Shown in pieces: positions 1 through 5,961 of a stretch of DNA of 5,961 nt. Position numbers and translations under genes: made by a program. The DNA is from Tagaea sp. (GTDB lineage Bacteria; Pseudomonadota; Alphaproteobacteria; CACIAM-22H2). Under the pieces are notes generated by a model, which ran no database searches, had not been told where the DNA came from, and saw only the letters and a program-made list of their open reading frames with translations. The stretch is from contig JAMNXK010000153.1 in assembly GCA_023653245.1 (NCBI GenBank), forward strand, positions 1-5,961, given 5' to 3'. Numbering within the stretch: position 1 is the first letter of the stretch; every line of letters starts with the position of its first letter.

Positions 1-555
1 CAGACCGGAGCGGACGTGACCACCTATCGTCATGGCCTGTCGCCCGACGCGATCGCGGCGTTGAAGCCCGATCTGGTCGTGCACTCGCCGGGGCCGGGCA
101 CGCCCGCGCAATTCGGCGTGCCGGCGCTGGTCCGCGCGTTGGCCGAGCGGGGCTTGGCGCAGTTCGGCGTGTGCCTGGGCTTGCAAGGCGTCGTCGAAGC
201 CTATGGCGGCGCGCTCGACGTGCTGCCCGAGCCGCGCCACGGCAAGCGCTGGGACATCACGCACGATGGCGCGGGTCTGTTCGCCGATCTGCCGAGCCCC
301 TGCGCGGTCGGCGCCTATCATTCGCTGCACGCGCGCATGGCGACGTTCCCGCACGAGGCGCTGGAGATCCTCGCCAGAACGCCGGCGGGGCTGGTGATGG
401 CGGTGCGCCACAAGCGCCTGCCGATCGCCGCCGTGCAATTCCATCCCGAATCGGTGCTGTCGATGGGCCGCGCGGAGAAAGGCGAGATCGGCCATCTGCT
501 GATCGACAACGTCGTGCGCGAGCTGGTGCTGCGGCGCGCCGCCAAGGCCGCGTAA
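1..555 (+). CDS. trpE: Anthranilate synthase, fused TrpE(G) type, C-terminal glutamine amidotransferase domain (5' truncated)
   Basis: The open frame enters from the left edge and ends at TAA 553-555, leaving 184 codons. What remains is a class I glutamine amidotransferase domain, which releases ammonia from glutamine so that the synthase part can convert chorismate to anthranilate, the first step of tryptophan synthesis in the cytoplasm. Visible landmarks, numbered from the window's first codon, are SPGPGTP (29-35), the nucleophile loop GVCLGLQ with Cys58, AYHSLHA before the middle of the domain, and QFHPES with the catalytic pair His148 and Glu150. The wording GVCLGLQ followed by EAYGG, and the long tail after FHPESVLSM, match my recollection of fused alphaproteobacterial TrpE(G) rather than stand-alone TrpG or PabA. 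The fusion itself is inferred, because the TrpE half lies outside the window. A separate TrpG/PabA subunit is the main alternative. Codon use is GC-rich, like the rest of the core DNA here. Confidence 0.85.
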   Translation, partial: QTGADVTTYRHGLSPDAIAALKPDLVVHSPGPGTPAQFGVPALVRALAERGLAQFGVCLGLQGVVEAYGGALDVLPEPRHGKRWDITHDGAGLFADLPSPCAVGAYHSLHARMATFPHEALEILARTPAGLVMAVRHKRLPIAAVQFHPESVLSMGRAEKGEIGHLLIDNVVRELVLRRAAKAA

Positions 556-628
556 CAAGCTTGCGCGCGGCGGCGGCATGACGGCAACAAGCGGCCCGGC
601 GGGCGCGGGAATTCCGGAAGCTTGTTGC
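552..628 (+). promoter_or_regulatory. Longer-range stem that competes with the terminator hairpin
   Basis: Bases 552-562, which include the trpE(G) stop codon TAA, can pair with 618-628 over 11 positions, ten Watson-Crick pairs and one G-T wobble. The 3' arm is the same segment the terminator stem uses, so the two folds exclude each other. The cause is a direct repeat, AACAAGC at 554-560 and 586-592. The pairing is seen in the sequence; any regulatory role is inference and the repeat may be chance. Confidence 0.3.
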
Positions 629-632
629 TTTT
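584..632 (+). terminator. Candidate intrinsic terminator after trpE(G)
   Basis: GCAACAAGC (584-592) is perfectly complementary to GCTTGTTGC (620-628), giving a 9-bp stem. The 27-base loop is GC-rich and can fold further (CCGG 596-599 with CCGG 614-617). TTTT (629-632) follows directly. The structure begins 29 bases after the trpE(G) stop, where a terminator is expected. The T-run is short, the loop is long, and the stem itself is not especially GC-rich, so efficiency is uncertain. Confidence 0.5.
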
Positions 633-697
633 CGATTTCCCCGCGCCGCGCGGCGTTGAGGTGCGGCCACGGACCGGCTACGGTTCGCGTCGATCGA

Positions 698-715
698 GGG
701 CGCCATAGAGCGCCC
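698..715 (+). other. Small hairpin in the leader of the oxidoreductase gene
   Basis: GGGCGC (698-703) pairs perfectly with GCGCCC (710-715) around a six-base loop, CATAGA. It ends 25 bases before the ATG at 741 and has no T-run, so it is not a terminator. It could be an mRNA leader structure or an operator-like dyad. In DNA this rich in GC, a 6-bp stem can arise by chance. Confidence 0.3.
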
Positions 716-740
716 AACCCCTTGGGATGGAAAATCCGCG

Positions 741-3700
741 ATGGCAAATCCGGCGCGCAAGCTGCTCGACGTCTCGCTCGACGACAAATACGCGGCCCGA
801 ACGGGCCGGGTGTTTCTGACCGGCACGCAAGCGCTGGTCCGCATGACCTTCATGCAGCGCCAGCGCGACCTCGCCGCCGGGCTGAACACCGCGGGCTTCG
901 TGTCGGGCTATCGCGGCTCGCCGCTCGCCGGGCTCGACCTCGCGATGATGCGCGCGCGCAAGCACATGAAGGACCACCACATCCATTTCACGCCCGGCGT
1001 GAACGAGGATCTGGCGGCCGCAGCCGTGTGGGGCACGCAGCAGGTCAACATGTACGACGGCGCCAAATACGACGGCGTGTTCGGCATGTGGTACGGCAAG
1101 GGCCCGGGCGTGGATCGCTGCGGGGACGTGTTCAAACACGCCAACGCGGCGGGCACTTCGCCGCATGGCGGCGTGCTCGTACTCGCGGGCGACGATCACG
1201 CGGCCGTGTCCTCGACGTTGCCGCATCAGTCGGAGCACGAATTCGTGTCGGCGATGATGCCCGTGCTCAACCCCTCGGGCGTGCAGGAGTTCCTGGATCT
1301 CGGTCTCTATGGCTGGGCGATGAGCCGCTATTCGGGCTGCTGGGTCGCGTTCAAATGCACGGGCGAGACCGCCGATTCGTCGGCCTCGGTCTCGGTCGAT
1401 TCGCATCGCATATCGATGGTCATGCCCACCGATTTCGAGATGCCGGCGGGGGGCTTGCATATCCGCTGGCCCGATCCGTGGCTCGAACAGGAATACCGGC
1501 TGCAGCGCTACAAGGTCTACGCGGCCCTGGCCTTCGCGCGCGCCAACAAGCTCGACAAGATCGTCGTCGACAGCCCCGCCCCGCGCTTCGGCATCGTGAC
1601 CACGGGCAAGTCCTATCTCGACGTGCGCCAGGCGCTCGACGATCTCGGGATCGACGAGGCGCTGGCGGCCAAGATCGGCTTGCGCGTCTACAAGGTCGCG
1701 ATGCCTTGGCCGCTCGAGCGCGAAGGCATGCGGCATTTCGCCGAGGGCCTGGAGGAAGTGCTGGTCGTCGAAGAGAAGCGCGCGCTGATCGAAAACCAGC
1801 TCAAGGAACAGCTCTACAATTGGCGCGCCGACGTGCGTCCGCGCGTGGTCGGCAAGTTCGACGAAGCCGGCAAATGGATCCTGCCCTCGGCCGGCGAGCT
1901 CACGCCCGCGATGGTCGCCAAGGTGATCGCCGCACGGCTCGCCCCCTTCTACACGTCGGACCGCATCAAGGAACGTGTGGCGTTCCTCGACGCCAAGGCG
2001 AAGACGCCCGAAGGCCATTCGTTCAAGCGCACGCCCTATTTCTGCTCGGGCTGCCCGCACAACACCTCGACCAAGGTGCCCGAAGGCAGCCGTGCGATGG
2101 CCGGCATCGGCTGTCACTTCATGTCGGTGTGGATGGACCGCTCGACCTCGACCTTCACCCATATGGGGGCCGAGGGCACGCCGTGGATCGGCCAGGCGCC
2201 CTTCACCGAAACCAAGCACGTGTTCCAGAATCTCGGCGACGGGACGTTCTACCATTCGGGCTCGCTCGCCATCCGCGCCGCCGTCGCGGCCAAGGTCGAT
2301 ATCACCTACAAGCTGCTCTACAACGACGCGGTCGCGATGACCGGCGGCCAGCCGCATGACGGGCCGCTGACGGTCCCGCAGATCACGCGCATGGTCCATG
2401 CCGAGGGCGTGTCGCGCATCGTCATCACCACCGACGAGCCCGAGAAATACGGCGCGGTCGAGTTCGCACCGGGGACCAGCGTGCGCCATCGCGACGAGAT
2501 CGACGCCGTCCAGAAAGAACTCCGCGAAGGTTCGGGCGTCAGCGTGCTAATCCACGACCAGACTTGCGCCGCCGAAAAGCGCCGCCGGCGCAAGCGCGGC
2601 ACCTTCCCCGATCCCAACAAGCGCATTTTCGTGAACGAAGCGGTGTGCGAAGGCTGCGGGGATTGCGGCACGCAGTCCAACTGCCTGTCGGTCGTGCCGG
2701 TCGAAACCGAGTTCGGCCGCAAGCGGACGATCGATCAATCGAGCTGCAACAAGGATTTCTCCTGCGTCAAAGGCTTCTGCCCGTCTTTCGTCAACGTGAT
2801 CGGCGGCAAGGTCCGCAAGCCGCGCTCGAAGGCGCTGGAGAGCGGTGCGGATCCCTTCGCCGTGCTGCCGGCCCCCGCTCTGCCCGCCTGCGACGAGCCC
2901 TACGGCATTCTGATCACCGGCGTCGGCGGCACCGGCGTGGTGACCATCGGCGCGCTGATGGGCATGGCGGCGCATCTGGAAGGCAAGGGCGTGTCGGTGC
3001 TCGACATGGCCGGCCTCGCGCAGAAGGGCGGCGCCGTGGTGTCGCATGTGCGCATTTCCGAGAACCCCGAGGGCATCCACGCCGTGCGCATCGCCGCGGG
3101 CGAGGCCAAGCTGCTGCTCGGCTGCGATCTGGTGGTCGCCGCCGGGGTGGAGGCGCTCGATCGCGTGCGCATCGGCACGACGCGCGCGGTGATCAACGCG
3201 CATGAAAGCCCGACCGGCGAGTTCACCCGCAATCCCGACATGAAATTCCCGGGCGGCGAATTGCGCGCGACGGTGAGCCACGCGCTCGGCCAAGGCTCGG
3301 TCGATTTCGTCTCGGCGACCGAACTCGCCACCGCGCTGATGGGCGATTCGATCGCCACCAACCCCTTCATGCTCGGCTATGCCTGGCAGAAGGGTTTGAT
3401 CCCGCTCGGCCTCGACTCGCTGATGCGCGCGATCGAGTTGAACGAAGTCGCCGTCGAGTCCAACAAACGTGCCTTCAATTGGGGGCGTCTGGCGGCCGTG
3501 GACGAAGGCAAAGTCAAAGAAGCCGCCGGCCCCACGCTGCCGCCGGAGCGCAAGATCGCGCGCACGCTGGACGAGATCGTGGCCGCGCGCGTCGAACACC
3601 TGACCGGCTACCAAGACGAAGCCCTCGCCCGGCGCTACGAAGCGCTCGTGCGCCAAGTCGAGGCGGCCGAGAAGACCCGCACGCCCGGCCTATCCGGTCT

Positions 3701-4220
3701 CGCCGAAGCGGTCGCGCGCTATTACGCCAAGCTGCTCGCCTACAAGGACGAGTACGAGGTGGCGCGCCTCTACACCGACGGCAAGTTTCACGCGGCTTTG
3801 GCGCGGCAATTCGAGGGCGACTACAAGATCGAGCTCAACCTCGCCCCGCCGATGCTGAGCGACATGGACGACGCCACCGGCCGGCCGCGCAAGAAAGTGT
3901 TCGGACCGTGGATGCTGAAGGCCATGGGCGTGCTGGCGAAGTTCAAATTCCTGCGCGGCACGGCGCTCGATCCGTTCGGCCGCACCCACGAGCGGCGCAC
4001 GGAGCGCGCGCTTATCGCCGAGTACGAAGCGAACGTCGCCGAGATATTGGAGCGCCTGACGCCGGCCACGCACGCGGCTTGCGTGGGGCTCGCCTCGATC
4101 CCCGAGGAGATCCGCGGCTACGGCCCCGTGAAGGAAACGCACCTCGCCAAAGCCAAAGCGCACGAAGCGACTTTGCTGGCCCGCCTGCGCACGCCCGAGA
4201 CCGCCCAAGCGGCGGAGTAA
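741..4220 (+). CDS. Indolepyruvate ferredoxin oxidoreductase, single-chain form with DUF6537 tail
   Basis: The 1159-residue cytoplasmic enzyme belongs to the thiamine-diphosphate (TPP) 2-oxoacid:ferredoxin oxidoreductases. It is predicted to decarboxylate indolepyruvate and related aryl-pyruvates oxidatively to acyl-CoA, passing electrons to ferredoxin. Domains in order: the TPP pyrimidine domain (about 25-300, with SGYRGSPLAG at 55-64 and probable catalytic Glu89 in GVNED); a middle domain; the TPP pyrophosphate domain (about 430-600, with CSGCPHNTS at 435-443 and a GDG 499-501 to Asn528 cofactor motif); an iron-sulfur segment with Cys636, 639, 642, 648 and then Cys669, 675, 680; the gamma-type catalytic domain (about 720-910, with GVGGTGVV from 727 and AGLAQKGG at 757-764); and a DUF6537-like C-terminal part (about 950-1150). 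Archaeal and anaerobe enzymes split this into IorA and IorB; here both are fused, as in many aerobic proteobacteria. ATG 741 is chosen because family homology begins within about ten residues of it; the upstream GGATGG (725-730) is only a weak ribosome site. The exact 2-oxoacid preference cannot be read from sequence. Confidence 0.93.
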   Translation: MANPARKLLDVSLDDKYAARTGRVFLTGTQALVRMTFMQRQRDLAAGLNTAGFVSGYRGSPLAGLDLAMMRARKHMKDHHIHFTPGVNEDLAAAAVWGTQQVNMYDGAKYDGVFGMWYGKGPGVDRCGDVFKHANAAGTSPHGGVLVLAGDDHAAVSSTLPHQSEHEFVSAMMPVLNPSGVQEFLDLGLYGWAMSRYSGCWVAFKCTGETADSSASVSVDSHRISMVMPTDFEMPAGGLHIRWPDPWLEQEYRLQRYKVYAALAFARANKLDKIVVDSPAPRFGIVTTGKSYLDVRQALDDLGIDEALAAKIGLRVYKVAMPWPLEREGMRHFAEGLEEVLVVEEKRALIENQLKEQLYNWRADVRPRVVGKFDEAGKWILPSAGELTPAMVAKVIAARLAPFYTSDRIKERVAFLDAKAKTPEGHSFKRTPYFCSGCPHNTSTKVPEGSRAMAGIGCHFMSVWMDRSTSTFTHMGAEGTPWIGQAPFTETKHVFQNLGDGTFYHSGSLAIRAAVAAKVDITYKLLYNDAVAMTGGQPHDGPLTVPQITRMVHAEGVSRIVITTDEPEKYGAVEFAPGTSVRHRDEIDAVQKELREGSGVSVLIHDQTCAAEKRRRRKRGTFPDPNKRIFVNEAVCEGCGDCGTQSNCLSVVPVETEFGRKRTIDQSSCNKDFSCVKGFCPSFVNVIGGKVRKPRSKALESGADPFAVLPAPALPACDEPYGILITGVGGTGVVTIGALMGMAAHLEGKGVSVLDMAGLAQKGGAVVSHVRISENPEGIHAVRIAAGEAKLLLGCDLVVAAGVEALDRVRIGTTRAVINAHESPTGEFTRNPDMKFPGGELRATVSHALGQGSVDFVSATELATALMGDSIATNPFMLGYAWQKGLIPLGLDSLMRAIELNEVAVESNKRAFNWGRLAAVDEGKVKEAAGPTLPPERKIARTLDEIVAARVEHLTGYQDEALARRYEALVRQVEAAEKTRTPGLSGLAEAVARYYAKLLAYKDEYEVARLYTDGKFHAALARQFEGDYKIELNLAPPMLSDMDDATGRPRKKVFGPWMLKAMGVLAKFKFLRGTALDPFGRTHERRTERALIAEYEANVAEILERLTPATHAACVGLASIPEEIRGYGPVKETHLAKAKAHEATLLARLRTPETAQAAE

Positions 4221-4226
4221 GTGGCC

Positions 4227-5051
4227 ATGAAGCCAAGAGCGCCGAAAAAGCCCCAGAAGGACAAGAAAACGCTGTTCGAAGTGGCGCTCAGACCCGTCGC
4301 AGAAGAATTTGGACAGAATTCGAAAGGCCTGGGCAAGAAGCTGGCTAAAGCGGCCGTCACAACGGCAGACATCGTCAATGGCTTGCTGACTATGGCGAAG
4401 CGCGCGCCCTCTACGTTGACCTCAAGCGGAAGGGAGTTTGGGCGGAAGTTCGGTAAGTTGTTCTCGGGAAAGATCGAGAAGATACCCGCGGATCGAAGAA
4501 TTCGTCCGATAGACGCCATTGCGATTCCAACGCTCCAGTCCCTCGCACTTCGGATCGATGAGCCCGAGATCGCGGAGATGTTCGCCAATCTCCTGTGCGC
4601 CGCGATGGATCGGGAAAGCGCAGGGAGAGCGCACCCAGCATTCGCCAGCGTCGTCTCGGAAATGGTTTCCGACGAGGCAAAGATATTGAGATACGTCTAT
4701 GCGGCAGGGGCGGTCCCCGTAGTGAACGTTCTGAGTGGCGATCCCAGCAAGCGAACCGTAAGGCCGACTCTTGAAGGGCTCTCTCTGGCCGCGAACAAGG
4801 CTGACGCTGGAAACAAGGGCTTTCTTCCGGTCCATACGGCAAATCTCGTGCGACTGGGGCTTGTTGCTATTCCAGTTGATGAAGTTCTTGACGACAGTCG
4901 GTACGAAGCGCTTGAAAATTCACCGCCAATCCGCGCATTGGCGAGCGCAATCCGATCCAGCGGCCGAACTGTCGAACTTCAGCGCAGACAGATGCGGCTC
5001 ACGGAATTCGGCCGCGCATTCCTACGCGTCTGCTTGCCGGACGAGAAGTGA
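4227..5051 (+). CDS. Abi-alpha (DUF4393)-like protein, putative abortive-infection defence protein
   Basis: The product has 274 residues from ATG 4227, or 276 if GTG 4221 is used. ATG is preferred because GGAG (4214-4217) lies nine bases before it but only three before the GTG. The N-terminus is Lys-rich (about 1-16), followed by a Gly/Ala/Lys segment (about 30-60). The core resembles the Abi_alpha/DUF4393 family as I recall it: an IDAIAIPTLQ stretch, then EIAEMFANLLCAAMD (about 114-128), then AHPAFASVVSEM leading into DEAKILRY (about 135-156). Near the C-terminus come a HTANLVRLGL segment and LTEFGRAFL. Family members carry this order of 'failing-layer' helix, His-Pro helix and late 'elt..G..f' motif, and are annotated as putative phage-abortive-infection proteins; their mechanism is not known to me. 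No signal peptide or clear membrane segment is visible. The start is six bases after the oxidoreductase stop, so co-transcription is likely. Base composition is lower in GC (spot counts of three 60-base rows: 60, 57 and 42 percent, against 73 percent in one oxidoreductase row), and AGA and ATA codons recur, suggesting transfer. No partner gene is visible. Confidence 0.62.
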   Translation: MKPRAPKKPQKDKKTLFEVALRPVAEEFGQNSKGLGKKLAKAAVTTADIVNGLLTMAKRAPSTLTSSGREFGRKFGKLFSGKIEKIPADRRIRPIDAIAIPTLQSLALRIDEPEIAEMFANLLCAAMDRESAGRAHPAFASVVSEMVSDEAKILRYVYAAGAVPVVNVLSGDPSKRTVRPTLEGLSLAANKADAGNKGFLPVHTANLVRLGLVAIPVDEVLDDSRYEALENSPPIRALASAIRSSGRTVELQRRQMRLTEFGRAFLRVCLPDEK

Positions 5052-5062
5052 CCTGAGTCGCC
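5048..5062 (+). other. GTGA stop/start overlap with an in-frame TGA blocking the DUF429 frame
   Basis: The Abi-alpha-like gene stops at TGA 5049-5051. GTG 5048-5050 overlaps that stop in the common four-base GTGA arrangement and lies in the DUF429 frame. GGACGAG (5039-5045), just upstream, could serve as a ribosome site. The frame then reads GTG ACC TGA GTC GCC, so translation from this GTG would end at its third codon (5054-5056). A CGA in place of TGA would give an N-terminus MTRVAGVDGC, the usual form for the family. This is a suggestive reconstruction and not evidence that such a codon existed. Confidence 0.5.
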
Positions 5063-5095
5063 GGCGTTGACGGCTGCAAAGGTGGCTGGGTCGCC

Positions 5096-5755
5096 GTGTT
5101 CCGGCACGCCAGGACGGGCCGTGCGTTTCCGCGTTTCGCTTCGATGCTCGCCGAAGTTATCGACGCACCCGAAGCGCCGCGCTGGATCGCGGTCGACATG
5201 CCGATGGGCTTCTCGGAGACGGCCGAGCCCGGGGGCCGCGCGTGCGAGCGGGCGGCGCGCAAGATCCTCGGTCCGGCCGGCCGGGCGTCTTGCGTGTTCT
5301 CGGCACCTTCCCGCGCGGCGCTCGCGGCGGACGACTACGCCGCCGCGCTCAAGCGCAACCGCGCCGGTGCGGGCGTGGGGCTTTCGAAGCAGGCCTACAA
5401 TCTGTTCCCAAAAATGCGCGAGGTCGATGCGCTGCTGCGCGCGCGCCCGGGCGCCGGTGTGTTCGAATCCCACCCGGAGATCGTTTTCGCGCGGCTGGCA
5501 GGCGAACCCTTGCACGCGCCCAAGAAGACGACGGCCGGGCTGCGCACGCGTTTGACGCTGCTGGAAAAGGCCGGGTTTCGCTGGCTTCGAGACTGGCTCG
5601 ACCAGTTCCCGCGCAAAGCCGTGGCACCCGACGACATGCTCGATGCCGCCGCCCTGTGCCTGACGGCGCTTCGTCGCGCGCGCGGTCAGGCCGATTGCCT
5701 GCCCGAAGGCGCGCCCAAAGACCGTTTCGGAGTCGAGATGGCGATCTGGCGCTAG
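5096..5755 (+). CDS. DUF429 family protein, N-terminal start unresolved
   Basis: The frame is closed by TAG 5753-5755. GTG 5096 is the first standard start codon after the upstream in-frame TGA (5054-5056), giving 219 residues. Family homology nevertheless begins 13 codons earlier, at 5057, reading VAGVDGCKGGWVAV, the typical DUF429 beginning. Other family features are IAVDMPMGF (31-39, numbering from 5096), CVFSAPSR (66-73), a KQAYNLFPKMREVD stretch (98-111), FESHPEIVFARLAG (123-136) and APDDMLDAAALC (177-188). DUF429 proteins are thought to have an RNase H-like fold. On that view the Asp of VDGC, Asp34 and the late DD pair would be the metal-binding acids, so a start at 5096 would remove one of them. 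The biochemical function is unknown. The gene is either translated from an unusual site, recently disabled, or affected by a base error at the junction. GC content is high, like the core genes. It converges on gapR. Confidence 0.75.
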   Translation: MFRHARTGRAFPRFASMLAEVIDAPEAPRWIAVDMPMGFSETAEPGGRACERAARKILGPAGRASCVFSAPSRAALAADDYAAALKRNRAGAGVGLSKQAYNLFPKMREVDALLRARPGAGVFESHPEIVFARLAGEPLHAPKKTTAGLRTRLTLLEKAGFRWLRDWLDQFPRKAVAPDDMLDAAALCLTALRRARGQADCLPEGAPKDRFGVEMAIWR

Positions 5756-5961
5756 ACTTCCAACGCCTTGCGATACAAATCCAGGACTTCGTCCATTTCC
5801 TTACGTGCGTCTTCTTCCATCTTCCGGAGCTTGATCACCTGGCGCATGATCTTGGTGTCGAAGCCGTTGCCCTTGGCTTCGGCGTAGACCTCGCGGATAT
5901 CCGCACCCAGATCGGCCTTCTCGGTTTCCAGCCGCTCGATGCGCTCGACGAAGCTCCTGAG
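5752..5961 (-). CDS. gapR: GapR/DUF2312 nucleoid-associated protein (N-terminus truncated by window edge)
   Basis: Read on the minus strand, the frame ends at TAG (plus-strand CTA 5752-5754) and runs 69 codons to the right edge without a stop. The translation includes ERIERLETEKADL, then the family signature REVYAEAKGNGFDTK, then KIMRQVIKLRKM and a C-terminal EVLDLYRKALEV. This closely resembles the Caulobacter GapR sequence as I remember it (IKEVYAEAKGNGFDVK, then a DAILDLY tail). The whole family is about 80-90 residues, so roughly 10-20 N-terminal residues lie outside the window. GapR is a small coiled-coil DNA-binding protein of Alphaproteobacteria that binds overtwisted, AT-rich DNA ahead of replication forks and RNA polymerase and stimulates type II topoisomerases. 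The family is sometimes annotated as 'UPF0335'. The heptad-like spacing at the start of the fragment fits a coiled coil. Confidence 0.92.
   Translation of the reverse strand, partial: LRSFVERIERLETEKADLGADIREVYAEAKGNGFDTKIMRQVIKLRKMEEDARKEMDEVLDLYRKALEV

Noticed and set aside
578..2359. Long plus-strand open frame of 593 codons overlapping the oxidoreductase gene
   Set aside because: It is an Arg/Ala/Gly-rich out-of-frame reading of a high-GC gene, with no recognisable domain, while the overlapping frame has continuous family motifs.
678..2489. Minus-strand open frame of 603 codons
   Set aside because: Its His/Arg/Ala-rich, domain-free translation is typical of antisense readings of GC-rich codons; the sense strand is securely assigned.
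2547..3656. Minus-strand open frame of 369 codons
   Set aside because: It is another antisense shadow over the iron-sulfur and gamma domains, with no motifs of its own.
4414..4460. Possible internal promoter in the lower-GC gene
   Set aside because: No pair of boxes with sensible spacing could be supported by eye.
5067..5555. Alternative 162-codon frame starting at TTG 5067
   Set aside because: It starts close to the Abi-alpha-like stop but is Arg/Pro/Ser-rich and out of frame with the clear DUF429 motifs.
5687..5701. Short hairpin CAGGC/GCCTG as a terminator for the convergent pair
   Set aside because: It has only a 5-bp stem, lies inside the DUF429 coding region and has no T-run on either side.

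Overview
The window looks like chromosomal DNA of a high-GC alphaproteobacterium. Three things point there: the tail of what appears to be a fused anthranilate synthase TrpE(G), a single-chain indolepyruvate ferredoxin oxidoreductase with a DUF6537 tail, and a GapR/DUF2312 gene, a family typical of Alphaproteobacteria. A Rhodospirillales-like host would fit, but genus cannot be read from this sequence.

Layout: (1) Bases 1-555 (+) hold the C-terminal glutamine-amidotransferase part of trpE(G), cut by the left edge. (2) Bases 556-740 are an intergenic stretch with a candidate terminator (584-632), a competing longer-range stem (552-562 with 618-628) and a small hairpin (698-715). (3) Bases 741-4220 (+) encode a 1159-residue indolepyruvate:ferredoxin oxidoreductase. 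(4) Bases 4227-5051 (+) encode a protein resembling the Abi-alpha (DUF4393) family, a putative abortive-infection protein, in DNA visibly poorer in GC than its neighbours. (5) Bases 5057-5755 (+) encode a DUF429 protein whose conserved N-terminus has no usable start codon. An in-frame TGA sits immediately upstream, and the only standard start before it is GTG 5048. (6) Bases 5752-5961 (-) hold the C-terminal 69 codons of gapR, convergent with the DUF429 gene and overlapping it by four bases.

The first two genes share an aromatic/indole theme: anthranilate production for tryptophan synthesis, and oxidation of aryl-pyruvates derived from aromatic amino acids. The oxidoreductase, Abi-alpha-like and DUF429 genes are packed almost without gaps and may share a transcript. 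The low-GC gene looks like a single-gene insertion into an otherwise ordinary locus.

The two observations most worth checking are the lone Abi-alpha-like gene and the damaged or non-standard 5' end of the DUF429 gene next to it. No complete multi-gene novel system is visible; there are no CRISPR arrays, RNA genes or transposase genes that I can support.
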